A stretch of 64,000 nt of DNA from Utricularia gibba. Taxonomy: Eukaryota; Streptophyta; Magnoliopsida; Lamiales; Lentibulariaceae. Below, piece after piece: positions 12,038-24,715 of the stretch. The translations under genes were made by a program, and so were the position numbers. How positions within the stretch are numbered: position 1 is the first letter of the stretch; each line of letters opens with the position of its first letter. Below the pieces are notes generated by a model. That model did no database searches, was not told the origin of the DNA, and saw nothing but the letters and a program-made list of their open reading frames with translations. Location of the stretch: positions 3,224,001 to 3,288,000 of the forward strand of contig CM007990.1 in assembly GCA_002189035.1 (NCBI GenBank). Direction: 5' to 3'.

Positions 12038-12361
12038 TGTAGGCTAGAATGAATCAAGAGCACACAAAAGAATAAGAACAAGAACAAGAATAAGAGAATC
12101 AATATATCATAGGCTTGGTAATCCAATGTTCTAAAGGTATTTTTGACCACCCAATAGATCAATTATCCCCAGGTTTCAAGTGGTTCCTTATGAAAGGAGA
12201 GATCCCTTTTTATAGAGTAGGAACAATTAGATAGGATGCAACAGATTAGGGATTCAGTTACAACTAACAAAGACTAAGCCAAGTTTTTGATTTAATTACC
12301 CACTAAGTTTCTATTAATTTCTATTCTAATAATCAGATTATTGTAATTAATTATTACAACA
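12038..12361 (-). repeat. 3' LTR of copia element 2
   Basis: Carries the internal AAGAACAAGAACAAGAATAA run shared with the right LTR. A short purine-rich segment on the element strand (TGGGGGAT) abuts it at about 12362-12369. Confidence 0.9.
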
Positions 12362-12917
12362 ATCCCCCATATATTGGAAAGGAAATTCATATAGTTGCAT
12401 GTAATATGGACTTTGACGCTTTGGAAACAAGTATCTTTCGATTATGAACTAGTATCCTGATCTAATAATTCATGTAACACTAAGTTATGGTGAAATTCAT
12501 GATTTCTATGAATCATAAGCTTCAAATTTGCTACAGAGGACTTATTAGTCAATGTCAAAACCCCCCCATACTCAGTTGTTCATCACAAGGATGCATGCAT
12601 GCGACAATGTGCAATTCCTGTATTTTCATACTTGCTTTAGAAACTAACTCAGTTTCATAGGAGCCGCTCCACTTCACAAGTATATAGGTGCTTCTTTCTC
12701 ACATATACTACTTATTATGCCACTAGATAACCAGCTATAGTAGCATTAAGAGTTTTAAAACTCATCCTCACAAAATTTGTAGCTAGAACACTCATATCAT
12801 AGGAACAACTTCTTGCTAGATGTTTGGTGTACTCAGAACTAACAATGATTTGTTATTACCCTTATGAACTTAGTTTGAGTGTTTTTTTCTCATTATAAGT
12901 AGGGTTACCATTATTGC

Positions 12918-13456
12918 CATTTTTCAAAAGGCTTTAGTCCCATTACCCTCGAAAGCTTGTAGATCCTTTCTATATTGAGAGGTTTCGTTAGTGGATCGAC
13001 CAAATTCATTGACGTTGTCACATAGTCAATTGAGATTATTCCATTTTTCAATAGCTATTTCACGGTACTACACCTCAATCGCATGTGGATATTTTTTCCA
13101 TTGTAAGATTTGTTCTTAACAGTGGCTATTGTCAACTGGCAATCACAATGCATTAATACAGGAGTTTCAAACCTTGAACTGAATGGAATTTCTCTTAGGA
13201 AGTTTCTTAACCACTCAACCTCTACTCTTGCTAGATCTAGAGCAATAAACTTAGCTTCCATTATAGATCTTGCAATTAGGGTTTGCTTAGTGGACTTCTT
13301 GGCAACTATGCCACCTTCCATGGTGAAAACAAATCCACTTGTGGCCTTAGTCTCATCAGTGCCTAAAACCCAACTAGTATCACTATATCCCTCTAATGTT
13401 GATGGATTTCCAATGAAATGTATACCATAATGCATGGCACCTTTTAAATATCTCAA
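12918..13456 (-). pseudogene. copia element 2 RNase H domain
   Basis: Open frame at 13055-13456 with MRYLKGAMHYGIHF, GYSDTSWV (usual family form GYSDADWA; the second Asp reads Thr), SGFVFTMEGG and a KSTKQTLIARSIMEAKFIAL block. A further frame towards 12918 has NGIISIDYVTTSMNLVDPL, which is how these polyproteins end. The altered acidic residue suggests an inactive enzyme. Confidence 0.88.
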
Positions 13457-13459
13457 TAA

Positions 13460-14188
13460 TCATCTCAAAGCTGTCCAATGCTCATCACTTGGACAATGAG
13501 TATATCTACTTAGCCTGCCCATTGTATATATAATGTCAGGCCTCGTGTAGTTCATAAGATATATCAAGCTACCCATGATTTGTGCATACTCATGTTGAGC
13601 TATTGGATCTCCTTTATTTTTATATAGTTTCATACTTAGATCATATGGTGTTCTCACAGATTTCAACTCAAAGTGGTTAAACTTCCTTAAGAGTTTTTCC
13701 ACATTGTGATGCTGTGTTAGCATGAAACCTTGATCACATTTTATGATCTTAACTCCAAGAATACATGAGGCTTCACCCATATCTTTCATGTCAAATCATG
13801 AAGCCAAGAATATTGTAGTATTGGCAGCAACCTCAGTGTTGGAACCAAATATAAGAAAATCATCCATATATAAGCTAATAATTATACACTGGCACTTAGT
13901 GTATATACACTTCTCTAGTAACAATGTTGAAAATCCAAATAATGTTAATACACCATCAAATTTCTCATGCCATTGTTTGGATGCTTGTTTTAAGCCATAT
14001 AATGATTTTCTCAGTCTGCAAACTTGGTTCTCTTGTCCTGCAGTTGCACATCCCTCAGGTTGAACCATATAGATTTCTTCCTCTAATTCACCATTTAAAA
14101 ATATGGTCTTTACATCCATTTGATGAATCACTAAGTTGTAGATAGAGGCAAGTGCTATTAGTGTATGGACAGAGAAGAATTGAACCAC
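13460..14188 (-). pseudogene. copia element 2 reverse transcriptase
   Basis: Two frames cover the domain. 13796-14188 carries HQMDVKTIFLNGELEEEIYM (first Asp), VCRLRKSLYGLKQASKQW and YMDDFLIFGS (DD pair). 13460-13789 carries MKDMGEASCILGVKI, then the thumb region with SLIYLMNYTRPDI. A one-base shift lies near 13792. An upstream RT portion and linker at 14367-14727 are also broken. Confidence 0.9.
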
Positions 14189-14991
14189 TGGAGCTAAGGT
14201 ATCAAAATAGTCGACATTGGGCTTTTTGTGTGAAAGCCTTCATAACCAACCTAGCTTTGTATTTATCAATTGTACTATTTGGATATAACTTCATCTCAAA
14301 TATCTACTTACAGCCAATTGGTTTTGCTCCTTGTGATAGGTCTACAACCTCCCACACTTGATTCTTTTATAAAAAATCAATCTCAATGTCCATAGCTTCA
14401 TTCCATAACTTTGAGTCGAGGGAAGAAATCGCTTCAATAAAGGTCAAAGGCTCTCTATCTACGAGAAATACGTAGAAGTCATCATCAAAGATGGTTTCAG
14501 TTCTTTCCCTTTTACTTCTTCTCAAGTTTTCACCGAAGTTGCACATCATTTGAACCCATGCTATTATTAGCGGTCTCAATCGTCTCACATTTCCTTTTCC
14601 TGGGTGGGAAGATATCCTCAAAGAATTCAGCATTTTTCGTTTCCAAAATAGTGTGATGATCAAGAACATCACTTTTTAATACAAGAAACAGATATGCAAC
14701 ACTTTTATCTGCATATCCTATAAGCAAACAATCTTATGTTTTTAACCTAATTTTTCTTTTTCTTTGGATCATGTAACATCACTTTTGCTAAATATTGCCA
14801 CATTCTCAAATATTTTAGAGATGAAGTGCAGTCTTTTTATATCTCATATGGAGTTTTTCTAGTTTTCTTGTGTGTAACTCTATTTTGGATATGACATGTG
14901 GTTAAGATAGCTTCCTCTCACAAGTAATCATGAGTAGCATAACTTATGAGCATTGAATTTATCATTTATTTCATTGTTCTATTTTTACTTT

Positions 14992-15911
14992 CTACCCAAT
15001 TTGACTCAGGGGAATACGATGGGGTCTTCTCATGCTTCTCGTAGAAGTCATGGAATAGTACATACCCCCCCCCCCCCCCGCTTCTATCTGATCATACTCT
15101 CTCAATTTTTGTATCAGTTGGTTTTTTGCCTCAACTTTAAATAGCAGAAATTTATCAAATCCTTCAGATTTGCGTTTCAATAAATAAATACACTTATATC
15201 TAGAATGATTATCAATAAATGTAACAACAAATTTATTGCCTCCCCTAGACATATACATTTTGAAATCACATGCATTTGAGTAAATCAAATCAAGCAGTTT
15301 TGATTCCCTAGTCACATGATAACATGTCTTCTTAGTCAATTGTCACATGATAACATGTCTTCTTAGTCAATTTTTCCTCTACACATATTTCACATTTCAT
15401 TCCTAAATCATGCACCTTTGGAATTAAGTCTAATTTCTACATTTGTTTCATGTACCCAAAATTGACATGTCCTAATCTAGCATGGCAAGTATTAAATGCA
15501 GATAATAAGTAAATAGAAGTAGACATGTTCTTATGCATGGTACATACAAACATAGGAGTGAACACAGAAACATTTAAGTACATTGCATATAACCCTCTAG
15601 GTGCTTTGTGACCCTTTCCCACAAAGACATCGTTCTTTGTGATAATGGCAGCTCCACTACCCAAGGAAACCTTGAAGCCAGCTCGATCCATTTTGATTGT
15701 AGAGATAATGTTTGTCCTCATTGCAAGTGCATGCAACACACTTTTCAGAATGATAGTCTTTCCAAAAGTGAACTTTAGGATAATATCCCCTTGTCCAAAC
15801 ACGGGATGCTGGATTCATCTCCAAACTATATCGATTGCTATGCATTTCCCTCAAAAGGAATATACTTAGAAAATGATTCTTTCTTTGTATACACATGATG
15901 TGTGGCTCCAT
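14992..15911 (-). pseudogene. copia element 2 protease/integrase region
   Basis: 15437-15802 carries the end of protease and the pre-integrase block (CHARLGHVNFGYMKQM). 14992-15339 carries the integrase core with LLDLIYSNACDFK and VTFIDNHSRYKCIYLL. The usual acidic residues read as Asn at two places (family HSD and DDHSR), consistent with decay. A short C-run at 15066-15079 lies within the remnant. Confidence 0.83.
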
Positions 15912-16425
15912 AATCCAAGATCCAATTATAATTTGAACTGATTAAGTTCAAATGACTAATCACAACAATGAAGGGTTCTTCCCCCTCACCTTCGGTCATA
16001 GTGACCTTGGGTTTGGAGGGCTCATCACCATTTTTTCATGCCTTTCTATGTCTACACTGCGCTGCATTTGACTTGGTTTCCACAAACAAAACATTATTCC
16101 TTTTTCTTCTTATAGGGTTTGTTAGCCACCACAAGAGAATCAGATTTCTTAGGATAGGATTTTGAGTTGTACCTCCATTGATTGTTTTCTACCAAATTGG
16201 CTTATGGAGAGTTTCTTTCAGGTTTTTGAATCTTCTTCTGTTTTGCCTCAATGGCAATGTGGCTGATTAGCTGGTCCAGGCTCATGTTTCAATCTGAGTG
16301 TTTCAGGTTGTTCTTGTAGGCTTCCCAGCTTTTTGGCAATTTCTCGATCAGGATATTAGTAACAAAAGGTGGTGGTAGTTGTATGTTTTTTGCAGCCATG
16401 TTGTCAAGCAGGTGGTGAAAATCAT

Positions 16426-17052
16426 TTAGTTGAATGACAACATCCTTTTCTTCATCCATCTCTCACTGGTTAAAAGTTGGAAACTGCAAATCTGGACTTG
16501 ACGGCATCCTCTGCAATGTATTTGGAAGTCATGGATTGTCAAATTAAGATGGTCTCCTTGTATGCTACGTAGACATCGAAGAGAGAATTTGATAAGATAG
16601 AGATAATCATATGGTGACATACCCGATTAGCCCATTCCCAATTTGTGTGGTTTGGATTTGAAGCATCTGGTATGGAGATTGTCAAGGCTCAAGCAACACC
16701 ATGCATATCCAGGAGTTTGTAGATCCGATCTTGCCACTTACGGAAATGTTGACCATTGAATGATTCAATCTTGGAGATATCTAGAAATGTCTTTGTGATA
16801 GGTTGTGCTGCATTTAGATTGAAATGTTGGAATCTAGAGGTGACACCTTGCACATGTGTGCGGTATCCAATAGTGATTGCCAATATTGGATCAGTGAAAA
16901 TGGGAGCTGTTGGTTATGGCAAACCGGTTGAAACAGTAGGAGGCATATTTTGGAAAAGGTGTGCAGGTACGATCGATGATGGCGGTCTAGAGAGGGTGAC
17001 TAGAGGGGTAGAATCAGAAACAAGATTGCTTGAAACAATAGGATTAGATGCC
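16426..17052 (-). pseudogene. copia element 2 gag remnant
   Basis: The minus strand just inside the 5' LTR starts with an ATG near 17052 and reads MASNPIVSSNLVSDSTPLV. In the same gag come FNLNAAQPITKTFLDISKIE and FNGQHFRKWQDRIYKLLD, the typical N-terminal copia gag block (16689-16883). Weak gag text continues to about 16426. Frames are interrupted. Confidence 0.78.
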
Positions 17053-17072
17053 ATAGAGAGATACCTTTAGAT

Positions 17073-17452
17073 TGTAGGCTAGAATGAATCAAGAGCACAC
17101 AAAAGAATAAGAACAAGAACAAGAATAAGAGAATCAATAGACCGCAGGCTTAGTAATCCAATGTCCTAAAGATATTTTTGACCATCCAGCGGATCAGCTA
17201 CCCCCAAGATTCAATTGGTTCATTATGAAAGGAGGGAGCCCCTTTCATGGAGTAGGAACAACTGGATAGGATGCAACCGACTTCGCAAAATTAGGAGATG
17301 GGGTCAATTCAACCATTGTCTAGTCTTACGCAAGATTAGGGATTCGATTGCAACTAACAAAGACTAAGCCAAGTATTTGATTTAATTACTCACTAATTTT
17401 CAATTAATTTCCTATTATAATAATTAGATTATTGTAATTAAATATTACAACA
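17073..17452 (-). repeat. 5' LTR of copia element 2
   Basis: 380 bp, TGTAGGC...TTACAACA on the plus strand, followed by the target copy TAAAG. It retains the 56-bp block missing in the left LTR. The PBS expected to its left is degenerate (AGGTATCTCTC on the element strand). Confidence 0.9.
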
Positions 17453-17457
17453 TAAAG

Positions 17458-17700
17458 AATGGATGCCCCAAGAGGGACATTACTCTAAAGCTCGACTCGG
17501 CCCCGAGAACTGGCCAACATGTACAAATGCTCGAAACGCGCATAGTAGTTGTAGTTTTCCAACATCTCTAGAGGTCCTGGACGCTTACTCATAAGGCCTT
17601 TACAAGCATAGCAGCATCAAGGCATCTGAAATTCACTTCCGCTTCACCACCTTTGGCCGTCAAAGTGGCTAAGCAATGCAATCATAATGAAGGGCGAATT
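17458..17700 (-). pseudogene. Possible remnant of a host gene, right part
   Basis: The minus strand reads KGGEAEVNFRCLDAAMLVKA, then in another frame MSKRPGPLEMLENYNYYARF and EHLYMLASSRGRVEL. The composition is unlike the surrounding AT-rich DNA and looks like true coding sequence. It runs directly into the copia 2 insertion site, and its text continues on the other side at about 12032. A frameshift and a stop are visible. I do not recognise the family. Confidence 0.35.
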
Positions 17701-20671
17701 TTCCCTTGGCATGTTCTAGTTTCCTAATCACTAATCATGGAGAATGTAGGAAAGACTAGGTGGCATGGCAAGAGAGAAACTCACAATTCTAGCAGAGTAT
17801 TCCCAAGTAAAACCACAAATGGCACTCTAGGTAGGTGGATGTATTAGACCAACTGCTCTGCAAATGTTGTGCCTCTTGCAGCTGAACCGATGGGGAAAAA
17901 GGAAAAAGGAAAGGGGTGAGAAGTGCACGAGAGATCAAATCATCGTGGACCCTCTTGCTTGCGAGAAGAGCATTGCATCCTCCACTTTCACAACTTAAGT
18001 CTTCTCCGTCATTATATTACTTACCGTAAATAAACCCTCAAAAACCGACTTCCATCTTGAAAAGGGAATTAAATCTGTAAAACCTTTCATCTTATGAAAA
18101 GGGTATTTTTATCTTATCCATCATTATAATCTCACAAACCAAACAAACCATTTGAATAATCCTAAATAAAATCAATCCTACATATCAAATAGAAAAAAAA
18201 AGATCTATAATATTCAATATATGTCTATTCGAAATAATTTAAACCCATTATTATATACTCTTGTATACCAAATGGGCTCCTAGTCTTAGCGAATTCATTT
18301 GCGTCCTCACCCAATTCTCAGTTTCTCTTTGCAGAGACATTTTCCCCTAGACCAATGCAAAACTAAGGACACTTCCCTCTATCTTTTCATTTTGCAGGAA
18401 TCTTCATCTGGATGTCAAGTTATTCCTGAATTCCTTTTCTAGTGAGAGCAGTAATTTCAGATCATCACTTTGTTTTGGTTTCCCTTTATGCTCAATTAAA
18501 AGTCACACAATATTGATTGATTGTGATAAAAAAAAATTTCGATCTCCTCCGAAAGGAGACCGGGGAAAGAAAGAGATGTGCTATAGACCGACCCCTTTTT
18601 CTCATTTTCTTTGAAATGGGCTGAATGAGATCAAGAAGTACTGGATTCTCTTTCGGATAGGTCCTAAAAGGAGAAGGAAGCGTGGAACACCAAGATGCAT
18701 CTACTATGAAATTGATCCAGCCCAATAGTACCCATTTTGTGAATAACTGTTGGTACAATGTTACCCGAAGTTGTGATGCCATGAACTAACTATATACGAT
18801 ATGCTATGCGTAGCCTAAATCCTCACCACTCATTCTGAATTCAAATCTGGCAGGATTCACCCATTAAAGAGGTTGTTTCAGTAAAAACACTAAGCTTGGC
18901 ATGGCAGGAAAAGCATACCGTGGTTCTTGTGAAGGAAGATCAGATCAATTGGAAGAGCAATCGAGATCCCCGGATATGTATCTACTAATGGTTCCAAACC
19001 TCCCCCACCCCCCTGTTTCTCATCTACGTTTGTCTTGCTGTAGATATTCCACTTGTTTGATGACAAGGGCGATGTGATGTGTGTGCGGTGAGGAGTATTC
19101 ATGCCTATGAATAAACATTATTTCGTATATCGGTTTCTGTAAGACGCAAACAATTCTATGCTTTTCATAAAACAATATTTATTTATTCGTTTTGATATAA
19201 TGCTCGCCCCTTGTAAACGTGGTTCCACCTTCAAAGTAGAAACTAATGTTTTTTTCAAAATGCAAGGTAGTGGCAGCATGCGCAGTTGAAGTCAAAAAGT
19301 CCAAGTGTAAGCTAAACCCACGCAGGCAATGAATAAAACGGCTTATTTTGAACTGACATATTTGTCGTCTTCCCCCTTCAAAAAGCCTTCAACAAAAGAA
19401 AAAAAAGAATGTAATTAACCAAAAAAATGTTATTATATTTTTCCGGTTACTTGGCACGTCTGAAATATGAGAGACCTGCCAGATGACGAATAATGAAACG
19501 TGAGACGAGATTACTTTTCCCTCCTGATTGCTGGCTGCATCGACTCATCACCTGGGGATCGGTCTGTCGGGTCCAAATGTCTGGGTTCTATGGTCGAAGT
19601 GCGGTTGGAATCGGATAGACCACCAAGAATTCATTAATTTTTTTTAAGCATGTAGTCTCCCTTTAATAATAAAAATAGATATGGACAAGTTAGGGGAGCG
19701 GACTCTACAAAACAACAGGAAGCACTTTTCATTGACAAGTAACAAGAAATGCAATCAGAGATGAAGGCGACGAGGGGAATTTGGCGAAATAATGCAAAAA
19801 AGGGGGTTGATGAATACCTCATGTTTTAATTTTAAAAGTAGGTGAATTCCTATTAGATGTTTTTTTATTGAATACCTTTTTGATATAAGATAAAATAATA
19901 AAATAATAAATATATATTGGTATATTAAAAATACTTAACGAATATGTTTATATATATTAAATAATAATTTAATATTTTGTTATATTTTCCATTAAATTTA
20001 GTTTTACAATACATCAACATAAATATTTTCGAATAATAAATGAAATTGAATTTTCATATTATAATATAAAATTAAGGAATATCCATGATTTATCATTTTC
20101 AGATGTTTATCAATTTTAAATAATAAATAATAAATAATCATAAGTTAGACAAGAACACGAGGTTTACAATTTCATACTCTTTATCAATAAAATTCAATCA
20201 AATTTAAAAAATAAAAAATTTAAATGGAAATTACAATTCAACAAAAGATATAAAAAATTTTAAATTTTTAATCAACTTTATCAATTTTCCAAACATTTGT
20301 TTAGCGATAAGACTATTAAATTAAGTTTCAAGAGTTGACTTCCTTAGCACTATGATGTTGGATTTTATGAAGAAAGTGATTTAAATAATGATGACATCTT
20401 AGATTATATATCTCATAACTAGCATACTATGAGGAATATGGTGTCAAAATGTGAAGTATTTTGACTAATGTCTAAAAAAACTTATGAACCTTTTCACTTA
20501 TGTTAGTCTTAATTCTAGCTTGAAAACAAATCCAGTATCATTTTAGCATAATATGATAACGCATGATTTTTCATTCGATTCTAATTAGAAGAATAGTTTT
20601 TGACAGGAATTTAGGTATTTTAATAGATGTTATTATAATTTAGGCTAAATCAATCATTTAATCTAAAGCAA
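17701..20671. other. Intergenic DNA with one GC-richer island
   Basis: No host gene recognised. 18492-18782 (minus) is an open frame of 96 codons in a less AT-rich patch; its text (MASQLRVTLYQQLFTKWVLL at the start, Arg/Lys-rich later) matches no family I can name. The patch around 18540-18700 has a purine-rich style that could be of organelle origin, but I cannot confirm that. The rest is AT-rich. Confidence 0.4.
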
Positions 20672-21122
20672 TGTTTGGAAATCATGAGAATCAATTCTAT
20701 CTAGAATGATTTTCGATAAAATTGATTATATCTTTTAAACGCATATAAAATTATATTTTACAAGAATTAATTTTTAAAAATCACTTCACTTCTATGAAAA
20801 ACATCAGATGATAATTTTTCTATTAGAATCAATTTTCAAGAAGTAATTTTAAAATTGAAATTATATTTATAAATAATTTAATTATCTTAATTTTAAATTA
20901 TAATTTTAATATAAATATATTAAAATTAAAGTAATAATGTAAATTATAATTTAAAAGTTATGTAATATTTTTATAATATAAATGAGATATAAAAAATATT
21001 TTTAAATTATAAATTTTTAAAATATAATTATTAATAAATATGTCATTTATTTATTAAAATCATTTTTTTTACTTCAAATATGAATTCATTTTATAATTAT
21101 TCTAAAAAAACACTTCCAAACA
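20672..21122. mobile_element. Possible MITE
   Basis: A 451-bp, very AT-rich block starts TGTTTGGAAATCA and ends with the near-inverted CACTTCCAAACA. Short, non-coding AT-rich units with TGTTTGGAA termini are a common plant MITE form. I could not find a clear target duplication, so the call is weak. Confidence 0.35.
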
Positions 21123-24100
21123 ATCAATTCTGAAATGATTTTTTTAAATATACATTAAATCTTGATCCAACAATATTCTTTTAAGTAAGAAGTATCATTA
21201 ATATATTACACCTTAAGAAGCCCAACCCTAGGAAAGTAAACACTAACATGGAGGTCTATGCGTCTAAAAGTTGGAGGAAAAACATAAAAAAAGCAGATAC
21301 GGAAGAAAAAAAAAGAAGATGAAGAGAGAAGAATGAAAAAGAAGGATGTAGTAAAACAAGGAGATGTAGAGAAGACGAATGAAGGAAGAACCTCTAAAAA
21401 GAATAGAAAATATAGGAGGTAAGTACATCATTCTCATATCAGTCAAATAATTTTACTCTCAATTATAAATAGAGTCATGAATTAAAAACAAATGTTTTAG
21501 CTTCTTATTGAAAATTCAACCTATTTGAAAAATAATATTTATTTGTTCTCTATTAGATGGGGAGTATGGATATATTTCTAATATTGTTTTATTCATTAAT
21601 TCTTTCTCTTTAAAGTAACTAATCAAGAGGCGAAACCTTAGAAGGGATAGGGGAAGTTTTGCTCATTATAGTTAAGTCCATTCTAATCGAGTTCATTCAT
21701 TCTCTAATTAGAAAACGCAAATAAATCTAGGATAAGAGAAGAATGGTATGTTTAATCTAAGAAACTAATTCCAAGATAGACCGAAAAGATTGGAAGAAAA
21801 AGAGACTCAAGTATTCTTTTGAGTAATCAATCTTTCAATACGGTTAGGATAAAAATAGTATGAGCATAATCCCTATTTTAGTTGAATTAGAATTCAATTT
21901 TCCTTGTTTCTTTGTATTTGTTTCATCTTGTTATTTGTGTCATAGTAGTTATACGTTAGACTTATCAATCTACTCTATGAAAAAAAATGCGTTAACCTTC
22001 ACACAATAGCTGCTAAGCTCTTCATGCTCACATCTGATTCTACTATATGATATTATTTGAGTTCTATCTGATTGAGAATTTGGATTTATAAATATATTTT
22101 GTATAAAAATTTGATTAGTTGATGGAACTCAACGGTTACACCTACCTGTTCAAGCATTCCCTCACGCTTGGCACCAACGAGGTTGGGCGGCTTCGGCAGC
22201 CCGGGGTCACGGATCAACCATATAATCCCAATAGACCCAATACCAAATAGATGTTTTCATTTATCATCAATACAAAGAGATAACTATTGGGTTAGTCATC
22301 ATGAAGAGGAGTTTCAATGTCTAGACATCTATTCTTAAGCAGCATGTAGCACTCTTCTACAATGAGGCGGAATACATGGGGGTAATTGAAGTTAGGAAAA
22401 AAACAAGAGATTTTCCCTTGTGGGGTTTTATCTAATTAATCTTGCGGTATTGATAATTTTGTTTCTAACTAGCACACTTTTGGGCTAAAGCAACCCATGA
22501 ACACTTGGTGAGCTTCATCCAATTTGAGACTAATGCAAGTTTCTCTAAATATACATCGTATATAGAACCAATGGTTCATATAATCCCTAGAATTATGCTA
22601 AAGATTCTCTAATTATTGTTTACGGATCTTTTTTATATGAAATTTGTTGCAAATGATTAGTTTGAATTTAGCTACATCCTGGGAGAAAGAGTGTCTCATC
22701 GCAAACTTAGTTATTTTAATAATTTATGACATGGGTGGTGAAACTTTTGACAAATTCAGCAGAATTCGAAGGCTTGATCTTGTATATCATTTTCTCAATA
22801 AATTTTAATTATAAAAAAAGTTGATAATAGGAAATTGAATTTTGTAAAAATTATTATATGTTAACCTATTACAAATTTGTATAGGTTTGTTAGAGGGATT
22901 TAAAATACTAAATTACAAAATGAAACATAATAAATGAACCTTAATTAAAGGAAGTAGTTCCTGGTCTTAAGTTGACATGATATCGAATGGGTAAATCAAA
23001 GATCACATCTTGGGAAAAAATAAAGAAGCAATAAAGGATAGCTTTCTTGCCTTACAATTATTAGCAACTTTTTTCGACAATTATCTAGTCTGAAGATGAT
23101 GTTTTGTCAAAATTGATTTTTTTTAGAATTTTTAGTGTTAGAGTAAGGAATTAAGTGAACTAAGATAAGTAAAATGATCAAAATAAGTATTAGTAAATTC
23201 ATTTTTTGGTAAAAACCTATTTTTGATCTTTTTGGTTTAATTCTTGGTTGGTGTGATGTTACTGTTCATATGGCCTAGGAATGGACATTTGGGGTGGGAT
23301 GCCTATTATGATCATTCTGTGCAATAATTATTAGTTCAGGGTTAAACTAAGAAAATGATGTCTACATGCATGAGAAGATAAGAGTACCTGACATGAAAAG
23401 AGGAACAAGAGGCTCGAGCCTCTTCATGGCATGCAACAAAGGTAGGTTAGATTGAGGTGAGAGAGAAAAGAGGATTTCGATGCTAAAAGCTACTTTTCGG
23501 TGAATTTGTACAAGTTTTCAACATAACACTCGAACCAACCTTCTACATCAAGAACCCAACAAGGAGCAAGATTGTCACTCAAGAAGTTTGAGAATCAACT
23601 ATTTATGGAGAAGAAGATGATCGAAGCCAGCTCCAACATGACACTAGAACTACTTCCAATGTCTATAATAAAAGTAGAACCAAGAATTTCCATAGTGAAG
23701 CCAAAAGACCATCTTGTTTGAGAAGAAGAAGAAGTTTATGCGAGAATTGAACTAGAATAGCATAAGAATTTTTTATTTTCTACACTTTTTTTTGAACTTA
23801 ATTTCATGAACTTGCTAAATATCTTAATCAACTCGACATGCTTTCTTCATCGTTGTCTTCAATGTTTTCACGTGCGAATCAAAACAATAAATTGATTATG
23901 TTAATGTTTTTCTTTTAAGTATGATTAATTTTCAATTTTAGTGAAATATTTACTTTTAATTTCCAAAAATGTTGATTTTTACATTTTGTTGTTTGTTTTT
24001 AGTATAGAAACAAGCTTAAGAATTTTCCTAATTTCGTAAGAGTAGAAACACATTTCTCTATAAAAACATCATGTTTAATCTCACTTATGCATAGAACTAT

Positions 24101-24241
24101 CAACTGAAAACCATATGTTTTTTGTGAATCGACATAGACTTGCTATTATCACACTGCTTTCTTTGTGAATGAAATGAATAAAACTTTTGGGTTAGTGACA
24201 CCATTAGAAATTTCCACTTTTCAAAACCAAGTAATAAAATC
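21123..24241. other. AT-rich gene-poor DNA with a small GC-rich open frame
   Basis: Almost all of this is AT-rich non-coding sequence. The exception is 22122-22250 (plus), an ATG-to-stop frame of 42 codons in the only GC-rich patch of this interval. Its text runs MELNGYTYLFKHSLTLGTNE, then VGRLRQPGVTDQ. It looks like a captured or broken coding piece; I do not recognise the protein. Confidence 0.4.
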
Positions 24242-24715
24242 TGTAGATAAAAGTAAAAGTACCTTAGGCGAATCCCACATCGATTATGGATGGGGTAAAG
24301 TGATAGTTTATATACATAAATTTTCTCTAATTTTGCATGATGTATTTACCTTAGAAAGTAAGAATATAAAATCCTGAAAGTTAGGTATCCAAAACAGATA
24401 ATATCATTAAAGAAGTGTCTAAGTCGTTGAATTTGTTATCAAAGTCAAATCCGAGCCTATAAATAATGGTGAAGCAAATCCAAAGATGATGGTGAGTTTC
24501 TAAGGGCAGCATAAGCACTCAAACTAATGAAGGATGATATTAACTTACTCAAATCTTATATCGATTACAAACTCGATAGAAAGATAGTTTTTATAAAGAG
24601 ATTTTTTTTTAATCTTACATCATACCTTTTTTTGGAAAGAAAGATTGTAAAACCATAAGGATTAATTATCTTAAACGAATAATATTGTGTAAAAAGAATA
24701 TGAGTCATGATATTG
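24242..24715 (+). mobile_element. Possible TRIM (small non-autonomous LTR element)
   Basis: Two diverged direct copies lie near 24242-24430 and 24535-24715. Each has the ATCGATTA block, then a TATA-like run (TTTATATA at 24307-24314 in copy 1) and an ATAATAT-type block near the end. Between them, 24434-24446 reads TGTTATCAAAGTC, similar to the iMet primer-binding site TGGTATCAGAGCC with three changes that fit decay. TCCCACATCG (24273-24282), 24 bp before the TATA run in copy 1, matches the plant upstream sequence element of small RNA genes. LTR-PBS-LTR within about 475 bp with no coding capacity fits a TRIM. Ends and target duplication are unresolved. Confidence 0.45.

Larger units (their letters stand above)
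12038..17452 (-). mobile_element. Ty1/copia retrotransposon 2, full length but decayed
   Basis: LTRs at 12038-12361 and 17073-17452 begin TGTAGGC and end ATTACAACA. A perfect target duplication TAAAG lies at 12033-12037 and 17453-17457. The left LTR is shorter because it lacks about 56 bp (from the CTTCGCAAAATTAGG block). The minus strand codes gag, protease/pre-integrase, integrase, RT and RNase H in the copia order, with many stops and shifts. It is a different lineage from element 1: LTR length and RT text (GELEEEIYMVQPEG) differ. Confidence 0.92.
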
